A stretch of DNA of 64,000 nucleotides from Paraconiothyrium sp. Pb-2020 (Eukaryota > Ascomycota > Dothideomycetes > Pleosporales > Didymosphaeriaceae): the NCBI GenBank assembly GCA_022419385.1, contig JAJUBI010000001.1, forward strand, positions 4,650,001 to 4,714,000. Direction: 5' to 3'. Of this stretch, positions 46,569 to 57,158 are shown in pieces. The notes beneath the pieces were generated by a model. It searched no databases, was not told the DNA's origin, and saw only the letters and a list, made by a program, of their open reading frames with translations. Both the position numbers and the translations under genes were made by a program. Every line of letters starts with the position of its first letter. The first letter of the stretch is position 1.

Positions 46569-48348
46569 TTACTCTTCATCGCTCTCCTCCTCCTCAGCAC
46601 CGCCGGCAGCTGCGGCCTTCTTGGCGGGCTTCTTCTTCTTCTTTCGGTTCTTGTTGGATCTAAATTTGAGTGATGATCAGCCTTGCACACAAGTGGCACT
46701 GGATATCCCAGGCTGTATAGACATAGGTGACACAAAGCATTGGATACACTCCGCGCTCATGCTACAGCCTCATCGTTCCAACATGTGCAATGTAAAGGCA
46801 GACCATGAACCTCGTAAAGAATTCATGCGCCCGTGGAACTTCAGTCGGCCCTTCCATTGCACATCCTGGAAAGATTCGGTGAAGCCATAATAGCTGGGAT
46901 CGACATGCTCTTCCTCGCCTTCAATAGGAGTGGTTCCCACCCGAACTCATAGCTTGATGGTAAGGTATTACTTACGAAGTCTTGCCAATCGGCTGCTCGA
47001 GGATCTTGAGGATTTCCTCGTCGGTAATCTTCTTGTCAGTCTTGTACTTGGACACGTCAACTGCAGGCGGCTGGGCAAGACGTGTGATGCCATTCTTGGT
47101 GACAGCTATTGAATCAGTCAGTTTCGGAGCACACCCGAATGGTAGGGCGAAAAGTACCGATAGTGGAAAACAATCTAGCAACGGGCTCATTGCTCTTGTC
47201 GGCAACAACCTCGTACTGGCGAAGTACACCACCACGCACGCACTCGATAACGCCAACCTTGGCAGCCTTCTCATCTTCAAGCTGTCTCAAACTGAAAGGG
47301 AACGTGCCGAACTTCTTCGTGACCTCGGATAATAGCGCTCTCGATGTCGGGCGCTTCAGAGCATATCGCTGATCGGTACGGCGGTGAAGTGTTGTACGCT
47401 TGTTGTCAACAGTCTTGACCTTGCCAGAGCCCAAGCTTACACCCATTTCTACACCCCATACTTCACCCACTTCGGGAAGACCTTCCCCTTTGACGCCTTC
47501 GCCAGGTGCCAGGATGATCTTCTTCTTAGCTTCGATCTCGTTGTGCTCGAACAACCAGATAGTGGTGCTCTCGACGAGGTTGGTGTCGTAAGCAGAAGTG
47601 ACCTTCTCCAGCAGTTGGGTGATCTGGGACTGAGTGTAGGGCTTCCGTGCAGCCGCCTTCTTCTGCTCTTCCTCGGTACCAGTTGTGGGGGCAACGCTAG
47701 GAGGAACCATGAGCCTCAGGAGCAATTCGTTCGCGTAGTGGGTGGCCAGGAAGAGATCTGCTTCACGGCCGCTAACTTCGTCAGAACCACCAACAAGGAC
47801 AGAGTCGCAAACAATGGCGGGAAAGCCATCGATCTGAGCACCGAGCTGGATCTTGACGACCTCGCCTTCCTTCAGGGTAGTGGCGGCTTCTTCGGCGTCA
47901 GACTTCAGAGGCGTGTACGGAGTGATGTAGGAGCTCGGGGAGATAGTAGTGCAGTGCCCGATGCCCTTGGAGATCTTCTTGCCCTTGTACACTTTGGCCG
48001 TCTCTTCCTCCAGTAGCTTGTCGCCGCGCTCACATAGCTCGATGATGTTGGCGTCCGCTTTGATCCATCCTGCAGCTGGTCAGCCCATCGCATGTGATGC
48101 GCCTGTGCGCTACTCGGACGCACCTGAGACTTCCTTGAGGACCTTCTCGGCGATAGTAGCGGCCGTCTTGTATTTGGTCAAGGTATCGGGGTTCGCCAGT
48201 GTGTAATCTAGCAGGCGCACACAGTTAGCACACGACTCATCAGTCGACGAAGTAGGCGCGCGAGACGTCGTTGCGATACGACAACCATTGCGCAGTCTGG
48301 TTCGAAAGAATTGGGCGTCTTACCGACGGTACCTGTTTCCTCGGCCAT
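46569..48348 (-). CDS. EBP1/PA2G4-like protein (methionine-aminopeptidase fold)
   Basis: Five exons on the minus strand: 48348-48324, 48207-48124, 48069-47158, 47105-46976 and 46659-46569, giving 413 residues. The pita-bread aminopeptidase-like core is seen in DYTLANPDTLTKYKTAATIA, IIELCERGDKLLEEETAKVY, GIGHCTTISPSSYITPYTPL and GEVVKIQLGAQIDGFPAIVC. The C-terminal extension ends in a Lys-rich exon (NKNRKKKKKPAKKAAAAGGA) then acidic residues. Family members (human EBP1, fission-yeast cdb4) lack aminopeptidase activity and bind ribosomes near the tunnel exit. The canonical metal ligands are largely replaced, as expected. The last intron is 316 nt, much longer than the others, and carries an open frame (see findings). 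The first donor is ambiguous; GTAAGA at 48323 is preferred. Confidence 0.92.
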
Positions 48349-48698
48349 CTTGACGTTGTAATGAGAGCGGTGGACCAAGATGCGGAGTGGGTTTGAAGTG
48401 TCGTTTCCCTCGCACTGCTTGTTTTGTCGTGCTTGCCCCTCCTCATTGCGGGGCCGAGTCGCTTAACGCTCCACTAGCAGCAACTACGCAGTGAACCAAG
48501 GCCGTGACCGTTTTCATCCACTGCTCAACTTCGAAACGTGCACGCAGACGAATTGACGTAGGGTGCCGTAGTTTGAGACAAGGCACCGTGCATCAGAACG
48601 GCTCGGTATCAAAGGTCGATTGCTAGGGAGCGTGCAATAGCAGACGTTCTAGGACTTGCAAACACCATCCAAGCCTTGCTCCCATGGCAGCCCCCAGA
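48349..48698. other. Promoter of the PA2G4-like gene and nuclease 3' flank
   Basis: Spacer between two tandem minus-strand genes. Nothing else is seen. Confidence 0.5.
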
Positions 48699-49746
48699 TC
48701 ATGCCTGCACCTTCAACACGACATCGCCTACTACAGCCCTGTGATCACTCAAGATGACACCGTCGTCAAACTTGTTTGGCAGCACCGCAAATCCCTTCGC
48801 CTCCCATGTTCCCGCTCTGCGATCCACAAACACATGATCAAGCTCCGTCTTCGCATCACTCTCTTGAAACCCTGTAAATGTCTTTACATTTCCGTACTTC
48901 CATGGCGCCATATCTTTAACCACTTGCAACGCCGAATCCTTCCCGTTCAGTATCTGATACGCCGAACCGGAAGGCTCAGAGTTGAGGTCGCCCCCGAGGA
49001 ACACTGGCAGATATGTGGACGCAGTAGTGTTGTGAGTCGTCTCGTTGACAACCTTGAGAATGAGCTTCGCAGACTCGGTGCGGGAGGTCGCGCCCTGGTC
49101 ATCAAGATGGGTGCACATCCCGACAACCTTCTGCCTGGAGGATTGGTGAACGAACGTGCCGACCGTAACGATACGGACGGAGGCGGCGTCCCAGCCTTTG
49201 CTGCCTGGTTTGTCGGGTGTTTCGCTCAGCCAGACAGTCTTCCATGTATCGATCTCCCACACTGTCTTCCGGAAGATGATCGGACTGTACTCTCCAGCTT
49301 TCTTTCCATCGTCGCGGCCCACTCCGATGTAATCCCAGTCCGATCCCAGCCCACCCATCACATCTGTCAACTGAGCATTCAGCACCTCCTGCAAGCACAC
49401 AAATGCCTCGGCATTGTACAGCGTGTCGTATCTCAGCTCATTTATTACTAGTGTCTTGCGGTCCGCCCATGGCTTCTCTCCTGTTTTATTGGTAAGTCGG
49501 AGATCGCAGCATGGAAGCTTTTGCAAGGCATGATACAAGTGTGAGTGCGAAGAATGGTGATTGCTCTCAATGACAGCGCTTCCACTCCACGATCCGGTTC
49601 CCTGCGTAAAGAGACCTACCGGTGAACGGCCTCGTTGTGGCGTATCGGATGTTGTGCGAGATGAGGCGGATTGGTATGTTCGCCTGTACCCTCACGACGG
49701 ATGCTCCTGCGAGGAGTAGAAGAACATTGCAGAAGAAAGGAAGCAT
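48699..49746 (-). CDS. Secreted endonuclease/exonuclease/phosphatase-family protein
   Basis: Exons on the minus strand are 49746-49620 and 49480-48699 (139-nt intron), giving 302 residues. An N-terminal signal peptide is visible (MLPFFCNVLLLLAGASVVRV), so the protein is probably secreted. EEP-superfamily catalytic motifs follow in order: IRLISHNIRY (Asn), FVCLQEVLNAQL (Glu, metal ligand), VVGMCTHLDDQG (His), FLGGDLNSEPSGSAY (Asp/Asn), TELDHVFVD (Asp-His) and VILSDHRAVVGD (catalytic Asp-His). All key residues are present. Fungal homologues are often annotated as secreted nucleases or sphingomyelinase-like; the substrate (DNA, phosphoinositide or other) cannot be fixed. NTT glycosylation sites are visible in the middle. 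Confidence 0.88.
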
Positions 49747-50314
49747 CCTAGAAGGTGCACCCTGTCGTCTGAAATGGAGCTCAAGAGATCAGATGTAATC
49801 GACAAGGCACACCAAGGTGTGATGTGTACCAAACCTCGCGTCGCCCAAAGCACCAGCCTTCATATAAACAATAGCATGAACTGAGAGCCGACATCCCGCC
49901 CCCTCACGCAATGCAGGGATCCGCAGCACCGAGGGCGCTTTGCTGTAATGCCGATCATCTTCCCATCATACAATGGGAATCCATGGATATCACGCCCGCA
50001 TGTGATCCAAGAGTGATTGGAGATCTAGCCACTTTCCAATTCCGTCTGCACCTGGTTACGGATCTCGCTTGGCAAATAAAAACGTCAACCCAAGCCCACG
50101 TTCGTCCTTGGTCCACTCTGTAGAATACCCTGCAGCTCACCGCACAAACGACGATCGGTCGACATGAATATGCTTTAAGAATGGTAAATAATATCTTGTT
50201 TGTACAAATAGCGCGGATGGATCTTCTTGATTTACAACTGAACGCCTGCAGGTATATGATCCAATCCAAAATCAATCCCAAGTAGCCATAACGCTTCGAC
50301 GAAGACCTTCCAGC
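49747..50314. other. Nuclease-gene promoter and SNF5 3' flank
   Basis: No gene is seen on either strand. Confidence 0.5.
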
Positions 50315-52760
50315 TCATGTTCCATTGCGCTTCTCAACGTTCTGCTTATGCAGCTTGTTATTAAAATGTGTCTGAAAGTTTCCGACTGTCTGTCCAGGGC
50401 CAGAATTGTACAATTTGCCGGGACAATCCAGGCAACGAATTTTAGGAACGAATTGTGCCTTATGGCCCGGAGGCAGCGACCCTGATGCCGCGAACGAGTC
50501 AGGCTTGACACTTTGCAGAGTGTTCTGGTCGATGATACTATATCGCATGGTCGCTTCGAAACGATCACCAGGGTTCTTTTGCTTCAACTCCTTGAGTGCT
50601 TCCTGTAGCCATGGAGGTGGGGGAGCCTAGGTTGATGAGTTTCTACAATCTGTGTTTGACAGGTCCGCAACTTACAGGATGGGCTCCTTGTGGCATTGGC
50701 CACGGCGCGTCCGCCCGACCGTCAGGATGATAATTCCATTTTTGGTGCGATTGCGAGGTCGGGGTCGGGGTAGAGGGCGGCTGAGGGGAAGTCGCAGCTG
50801 ACGAAGCTGCAGGTGCAGGAGTGGTACGGGGTGGTACAGCGGGTGAAGGAGGTGGTGGCATCGAATTTGCACCGGGTGTGCTACGGGCAGGCGTGGGTGT
50901 ATGTGCCATCAGTGGTGTTGACGTCGGCTTCTGGAGGAAAGCTTTTGGATTTCGCAGATATTCTCGAAATTTAGCTGGTGTTATCTTGAGCTTGACAATC
51001 AGCCTGCTAGGCTCTGATGCCACACTCTCTTCGCGCGCATCGTATCGTAGTTGTCTCGCTGTTCTAGACTCGTGCTGACTTTGTTGGAGAGCAGAAATCT
51101 CGGGCGTCATTGACCGTCCCATAGCCGTGCGCATCGCCGCTTGCGCTGCAGTGGCCGCTCCGCGCATACCTCGTGTCCGTGCCGTTCCACCGGTCAACAT
51201 GGAAGGTGCAGGAGATTCTGGGGCAGAATCGTCGCTCTCTGACTCGTCCGAATCATCGTCCATGCCGCGGCGACGTTCCCTAGCCTTCCGCACAGCCTTG
51301 AATAATTGGCTCTCTTCAATGGTCTCGGCAGCGCCAGGCAGGACGGATGAAACGATAAGAGTCCGAACAGTACGTTGCCTATCCTTGAGATCTGGCAGCG
51401 CTGGTCCTCCGCGCCGGTTCACCGAACGTTTCTGCCGCCGTTGTTCACGCATGATAGAAAGTTCGGCCCTCTCCAGCTCAGCCTCGCTCAATTCGTAAAG
51501 ATATGGGGAGAAGTCTTTTGCGGACTGCATCGGCCGGAAGACGGATGGGATGGGAGAAGGTAGGAAGTTGTCTCGGATGTCCGCATCTTCAACAGGCCGC
51601 CCGTCGAATGGATGACCAGTGATGTACAGGCTCTTCGTGAACATTTGGCATTGCTCTCGTATCGAATGTGCAATAGCTGTTGTGAATTCTCCAGACAGGG
51701 AAAGGTCAGCCGCAGTCTGTCTCGCAAAATCCTCCGGAGAATTGTGCGGGTTGTTGATCTCCCATTCGAACTGATCAACAAGTGTATGTTGTCCAATCGC
51801 GATGTTCAGCTTGATCAATATCCGCATTTCATCGTTCTTGTACGCAGCGTACGGTAGGGTCGGATCAAGCGCGTCATCGTCAAAGAAGGCATGCGGATAA
51901 AAGTCCTGGATCTGCTCTTGGATCTCGCGGTTGACCTGCTGCTTCACAGGCTCACGTATCTCGAGCGGAACTCGAAAATCCTCGACAAGATGCTCAGCAA
52001 AGAGCTCTGAAGTAGTGTACCGGTCATGTAAGTTCCATGTGAAGGTATCTCGCAGCTTTATCTTGTCCAGCTCAATGTCCAACCGTACAGGGATCAGCTC
52101 TTCTACCACATCTGATTGGAGCTCAACGTTCCCCTTCTTTAGAGGCAGTCGTCTTGCTCTACGGTTTGCTGGTGGTTTGCAATGCGCGGGATATTTGAGG
52201 GCAAACCCTTGAACTGGAGGGAGTTCGGTGATGCCATTGCCGTAGCCTCTGTATCCAGGGCCGAAAACAAGCGCCGGATTATGCGCGCGTACTTCCTGGT
52301 AATACTTGATCTCGTCTTTGAGTTCGTCTGTAGCAACCTTTCCAAGCGCTCGTTTCTCCAGCACATATGACGCGCCCCTCAAGTCGCGCTGGATCATCTG
52401 ATCCAGCAGAGCTTTTTGCTTTTGCTCGTTCATTGGGGCCTCACGCGTGGGAGTTTGTGATGGTTTGCGCGAGCCAGAACGCGACCGTTTGCGACTCGGC
52501 GACGCGCCATTGACCCCTTCGCCCTGCGCCGGTGTGCCCATTTCAGTCCGCCCCTCTTGCTTCTCCGTAGTAGTCGCGTCCATCTGCACGCCTGAGGCTG
52601 CGAGGACTGCTTTGGCCTTCAATTTTCCTTCGCGAATTGCACCGTTCTCATCGGACGCGGGACCATGGGCGGCAGTCGGCACGTCGGGCTGCTGGGCCGC
52701 ATTCAAGCCATTCTGTGCGAAAGACGCGGCGGGATGCGAGTCGGTCGAGGTGGAGGGCAT
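50315..52760 (-). CDS. SNF5: SWI/SNF chromatin-remodelling subunit Snf5 (SMARCB1)
   Basis: Exons on the minus strand are 52760-50676 and 50626-50315 (49-nt intron), giving 798 residues. After a disordered N-terminus with a basic SRKRSRSGSRK stretch, the SNF5 domain holds the two repeats: ELIPVRLDIELDKIKLRDTF with FAEHLVEDFRVPLE, and IKLNIAIGQHTLVDQFEWEI with FARQTAADLSLSGEF and IAHSIREQ. A coiled, charged region and a Pro/Ala/Thr-rich linker follow. The second exon encodes PPWLQEALKELKQKNPGDRF and ends in a Cys2-His2-like module (C-x2-C-x18-H-x5-H). Snf5 is a core subunit that anchors the nucleosome acidic patch. Unspliced, the first exon would end ten residues after the donor. Confidence 0.94.
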
Positions 52761-54018
52761 ATCGAGCCTTCAGGTGAGCGAGCGATGCGGCAGAGGAACC
52801 CGCGACTCGTGGCGGCTGTGAAGCACGGTGGATTAGCGTACAGGAGCGCAGGGCCATGATGGCGCCGACAGGGGCTGCGCAGAGAGACCAGCGCGACAGC
52901 AGCGACACCGTCGCGCAACACCAGGGCAGCGCGAGGGTAAGTCAAGGAAACAGAGGGTGCACATACCGATGGTTCATGCAAATTGCGCGTCCTCGGGCTG
53001 GCCCTCTGTTTGGCTGAGGGTGGATAGGTAGACGGTGCCGATCGGAGCCTGAGGTCACGAGTTCGGGGCAAAGCAGACGCGCGCGAGAGCGACTCAGCAG
53101 GCGAAATATTGGCTTCTCCGGAAAAGCTGCCTCGGGCTACAAGTGCCGGGAGCCGTTCGGGCGCGGGCGGCTTGTTTACTCGAAATGCGGTCAGTAGTGG
53201 AGGAAGCCAACAGGCAGAATGCGCCGCTATCTTCGTTTTCAGCGCCCAGACCGAATTTGCCCCATACAGCGCTTCTGCGCTTCTGACAGCTGCGGGTCTG
53301 AGGTCGTTCCCAGTCTTCTGTTCTCCGGATTGCCAGATCTGGGGGCTTCTGCCAAGGATCCAGGTACGCTTTTGTTATTCGGAAAGACTGTCGAGCTGCG
53401 AGCAACCAGCTGGGCACCTGCACAGCGCCTCTCACGTGACATGTGTATCACCGGGACCGGGGCTCCAAGGCTCCAAGGCTCCATGGCTCCACGGTTGGCC
53501 TGGCTGAGCTCACCTGTTACATCTCAACCCCACTACATGCGACACGCTTGACTATTGGGAGAGTAGAGAAGTCCAAGATATATCAGTAAACGGCTAAGCA
53601 GTTAGAATGTTGGAGTTACGCCCACTCCCTATGTTCGTTGTTAAGAGGAAATGCTGTAATGTCGCCTATAGCTAAGATGTTAGGGATGGTTGTGATAGAG
53701 CAGAGCATGCGATATGTGGCCAATGGGACTCGACATTCCCGTGCTTAGTGACCTCGAATAAAGAGAGCGTGTTTGCGATGTAAAGGCTTGATGCTAATGG
53801 ATTTATCGTTTAACCCTCTTTAACAAACCCCTTACTCTATCACTGGATTTACTGAAGAAAAGGCTGGAACTCAAAGCCCAGCCAATAACATGCGTGACCT
53901 CATGATCAGGACTCCTAGAGTGGAAGCGTATGGTAGTTCAATGTGAGTATCCATGATCCCTCCAAATTCTGCAGGACGCCCTCTGAAATTCGATTCTCTT
54001 GCCAGAGTTGTTTCTGAA
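52761..54018. other. SNF5 promoter, then gene-poor sequence
   Basis: The left part is GC-rich promoter sequence with chance frames. From about 53550 the sequence becomes visibly richer in A+T and no intact gene is seen. Confidence 0.5.
53461..53492. repeat. 8-bp tandem repeat (GGCTCCAN)x4
   Basis: Four consecutive copies: GGCTCCAA, GGCTCCAA, GGCTCCAT, GGCTCCAC. It is a small minisatellite with no known role. Confidence 0.8.
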
Positions 54019-54201
54019 CTAGGTCCCTTTGCTTCCCACCCCGCCGCCGCCCTTGGGGTAGGAACCCGATTTCGGTGCAGTGCCATCGGCATCTTGGTTC
54101 TCGTACTCCTGGGCAGCCTGCTCGTTCGTCTTGGACGGGCCACAGTCGTGCTGTTTATATATGTCTGCCGCCTTGCTTGCCGCACTGCAGCACTTACCCG
54201 C
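54019..54201 (-). pseudogene. Coding-like fragment, hydrophilic Gly-rich end
   Basis: Minus-strand frame of 60 residues between TAG (54204-54202) and TAG (54021-54019). It contains SKTNEQAAQEYENQDADGTA followed by a Gly-rich end (GGGGVGSKGT). The composition looks like a small hydrophilic protein rather than chance, but no ATG or clean splice acceptor in phase was found. The antisense frame (54080-54249, ATG-less) is hydrophobic and is probably a shadow. It may be the last exon of a lost or unresolved gene. A perfect 8-bp hairpin (CGCACTGA-ATTTC-TCAGTGCG) lies just above it at 54214-54234. Confidence 0.3.
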
Positions 54202-54437
54202 CTATGCGTCCTTCGCACTGAATTTCTCAGTGCGCACTTACCAGCCTAGACCGTCGCAGGTATGCCCTTAGTCTCAGATCGCGCTCTTCGGGGTCTTCGT
54301 AGCAGTCGACTTGTGCCTCCAAGTAGGTGTCTTCTTCTTAGATAGTTTCGGGCGGCAAGTGCCAACCCTGACGAAGAAGCTCGGGAGCTCGGGTTGAAGG
54401 ACCGACTGAAGAAGCGTAAGGAGCCAGAGAGCCCTGC

Positions 54438-55117
54438 TTAGGGATCCGCGTCGATCTCTTCGGTGGTCTCAGCAATGTTGTCTTCATCATCATCATTGGT
54501 GGAGATCTCTTCGACGCCGCGAGTAGCAACACTGCAGTGAGTATGGAAGTACCATGAGTTCTCAATCCAAGATGCCAAAAGTCAGTCAACTGGGTTGAAA
54601 CTGCGGGTGAGACGTCGTTTCAGTGCTCTATGTTAACACAGGCTAGGTTATACATAGCCGCCGTATGCGGGATTCAATTTTTAGGCAGTGTGGTTCTTGG
54701 GAATGCCAGTTATGCCGTACTGAGCGTCGCCTTCAGCCATTCTGTTGTACTTCGCGGCGAGGTAGTTGGGCTTGCCACTTGGATTGTTCCCAGAACACTC
54801 TTTTTGTTAGCATCTAATTCGGCCCGGCCGATAACTTGATCTTATGGAATGGGTTCCAGAGCAGCAAACTTTTCGTCGTGAGTAGATTTGTTATAGTGCT
54901 CCAAAATTTCTTGACAGTTGATGAGGTGTGATTTTACAGTCATGGCTACTTCGTCTTAGGCATTTGGGGATCCAGCCGTAGCAACAGTTTGCGACGAGGT
55001 CGTCGCGACGTAAACGTCCTTGTCCACACTGAATCTACTATGGAGCCCTGGAGCTACTCCAATCAGGTGCCTATGCAAGCTGACGTTCTGTATCAGCGAC
55101 TGAACGATTGGAAACAT
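54438..55117 (-). pseudogene. Decayed gene with in-frame stops
   Basis: A minus-strand frame starts at the ATG at 55117 (MFPIVQSLIQNVSLHRHLIG) and stays coding-like for 135 codons, but it is broken by TAA at 54958-54956 and TAA at 54844-54842. Sequence on both sides of each stop is protein-like: AGSPNA before and DEVAMTVKSHLINCQEILEH after the first, FAALEPIP before and DQVIGRAELDANKK after the second. Past an A-rich run near 54815 the better frame shifts by one (GNNPSGKPNYLAAKYNRMAE). A GTACGG donor could then join an acidic last exon (VEEISTNDDDEDNIAETTEE) ending at TAA 54440-54438. No family is recognised. Both stops would be CAA before a single C-to-T change. Confidence 0.4.
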
Positions 55118-55259
55118 TACGGAGGAATATGTAGATGGGTGGCTAGATGATTGAATTGAATAATAGCAAGAATAGAAGGAAGGGCGTACGACAAAATGAG
55201 TTGTATGGTACCTGGATGTTACATGGCCGAGGACTAGAAGTGTCCCTTGAAATCCGATA

Positions 55260-55427
55260 ATGACCGACCTACTTTATTGGTTTCGTTCACGTATACTAGA
55301 TAGCACATGCGGAACAGCTAAAGGATATCATTCGTGGGCCAAAGCTGGAAGGCCTGTCGTGATCAAGCTACGCTGGAAAGTGCCTGATGGTGATGAAGAG
55401 CGGGCCATGTCTGGAGCAGCGTGGTGA
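55260..55427 (+). pseudogene. Small coding-like frame, 55 residues
   Basis: ATG at 55260 to TGA at 55425-55427. It contains AKGYHSWAKAGRPVVIKLRW and KVPDGDEERAMSGAAW. The composition is protein-like. A GTGAGA at the stop resembles a donor, but the nearest acceptor would make a 33-nt intron, too short. It may be a remnant of the first part of the gene whose end is at 55694-56061. Confidence 0.3.
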
Positions 55428-55693
55428 GACACGTTCCTTTATGTCGGATTTCGCAGGTGCGCGAAGATAAAGCTATCCACTACAAAATGGAAGACATTCG
55501 GCATACCGGGGTTTCGTACGTGCCATGCTATATTTCGACGATGTATCGTATTTAGAGCACGCCGCTAGAGCTTCGTAGATAGCCGCAAGTGGACTAGCGC
55601 GACCGCTTTTAGCGTTGCAGATGCGCTCGAATCTAGTCAGTCACCCTTGGCCACCTCAGGACTAGTGAGGGTGGTGACTTACTAAATACCTAG

Positions 55694-56061
55694 GTACGAG
55701 CTCCTTCGTAGACAAAGAGCTAAAGGCACCGCAATCCTACAACAGTACAGCCAGAGACGGCGAGTCTACTGCCATAATCGCAACTGGGCAAGACCTACGT
55801 TCATCACTTGGCGAAAGCGTTGTCGGTATGTCTGCGTATTGCATGAGATCAAAGGAGTACTGCTATAGTGATGAAGAACTTACCGCGTAAATAGGAAGAC
55901 GTGACGGCTGCACACGTGGAATATTCATCACGTTCGAAGAAACCATTTCCTACGCGCATCAGGCAGGTGGCAGCGCACTAAGAAGTAGCCTAGTCTGCAT
56001 GAGCGGCTTCGGCGACCCTAGCAATCCTGTGCATAACTTGAAAGCAGTCTGTTACTACTGA
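55694..56061 (+). pseudogene. Two exon-like segments of an unresolved gene
   Basis: Segments 55694-55825 and 55895-56061 join in phase across a 69-nt GTATGT..AATAG intron. The first reads SSFVDKELKAPQSYNSTARD then STAIIATGQDLRSSLGESVV. The second reads RRDGCTRGIFITFEETISYA and ends NPVHNLKAVCYY at TGA 56059-56061. No start codon is found: upstream sequence in frame is interrupted by stops. This could be the 3' end of a functional gene with unrecognised 5' exons, or a remnant. No family is recognised. Confidence 0.35.
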
Positions 56062-56274
56062 AACAATCGGGATTTTTCCTATGTATTGATGTTGGACTAA
56101 TGAAGATATGACCCATTATCGTCATACATTCCCCAGATCGCAGCCCCAAAGGCCACTGTAAACGTTGGCGGCCTATTTCCACGCCTTTTGTTCCATGTCG
56201 GAACTCTTCGTTCCCCAAGTAAGTAAGCTTCAATCCATAGACCTTACGCCGCCGGTGCTGGTAACGATAGTCAA

Positions 56275-56670
56275 TCAAAGTTGCTCTTCACCTGTTCGGG
56301 TCTTGGCTGTAGAAATGACCGCGTTTCCCTGAGCGTCAAACCTATAAGTAAGGTCCACCCATCTGTGTTTGAATTGTTGTGGGGTGAAGCCTTTTAGTGA
56401 TTTGCTGTAGTCTGCGCCTTGGATGGCGAGGATCCATTTTACCAATGTTGAGTGGGTGGTTGACTTCACCGGCAAAATTGTGTCATTGTCGGCTAATGCG
56501 TATAATCGAAAAGGTTGGTTTGAGAAGTATTGGTTGTGAATGTGATGGTCGGGTTGGACATAATTGGTTCGAACAAGATGAACTATCGAGTATGTGACGC
56601 CTGGCTCTCCGGGAATCGAAGAGGAGGCGCTGAGATGCTGCAGATCTCCCCGACAACTTGGAGATGTACA
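56275..56670 (-). pseudogene. 131-codon coding-like frame without ATG
   Basis: The frame is open from just below a TGA at 56673-56671 to a TGA at 56277-56275 and contains no ATG. It reads like a genuine protein: IPGEPGVTYSIVHLVRTNYV, HIHNQYFSNQPFRLYALADN, STLVKWILAIQGADYSKSLK and FTPQQFKHRWVDLTYRFDAQ, ending TAKTRTGEEQL. It could be the last exon of a gene whose 5' exons were not resolved. A competing frame above 56670 starting MNKRTSNF meets a TAG and then stays coding-like for about 30 codons. No family is recognised. Convergent with the segment ending at 56061. Confidence 0.4.
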
Positions 56671-56792
56671 TCATCCTAGAAGTTCGACGTTCTCTTGTTC
56701 ATGCGGTAAAGGCTAGGCTTGTGGCGCAGTCACAGGACAAGCAGGGCAGCCAAAGACCGGGACGACTAGACGTGTACTAATAGCGTGCTACA

Positions 56793-57158
56793 ATGGTATC
56801 TGGCAACCAAATGTTGCGAAATGCACGAGCTCATAGCAGCATTCCGACGAGAACTCTTCCTATACGAGAGGCTGCAACTGCTCAGAGGAACGGTCGCGTA
56901 CTCGACCACGTTGCTCCACTATGACAAAGAACTAAAGCACTTCTTCGTAAAAATATGGGGTTTCGCCCTGGGGATAGAGAGTCGCACATATTCCAAATTG
57001 TAACATTAGTCCAGCCAGGGAAATACAGAATAGAATCCCGCTTGCATCCGGACACACCCATAGAAAGCGTGATACTGTTAAGGCCCGAGAGACGCCGTTG
57101 CTCGATATCGATTCCTTCCATCAATCGATCAACCGAGTGCCATCAAGGAAAACGCTAG
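56793..57158 (+). pseudogene. Coding-like frame broken by one TGA
   Basis: ATG at 56793 opens a frame that meets TGA at 56922-56924 and then stays open to TAG at 57156-57158. The second part has RPGDRESHIFQIVTLVQPGK and HPDTPIESVILLRPERRRCS, with protein-like composition. A single C-to-T change in CGA would make the TGA. The family is not recognised. Confidence 0.3.

Noticed and set aside
54080..54271. Hydrophobic plus-strand frame as a membrane protein gene
   Set aside because: It is antisense to a more protein-like hydrophilic frame, has no ATG and is bounded by a TAG directly upstream.
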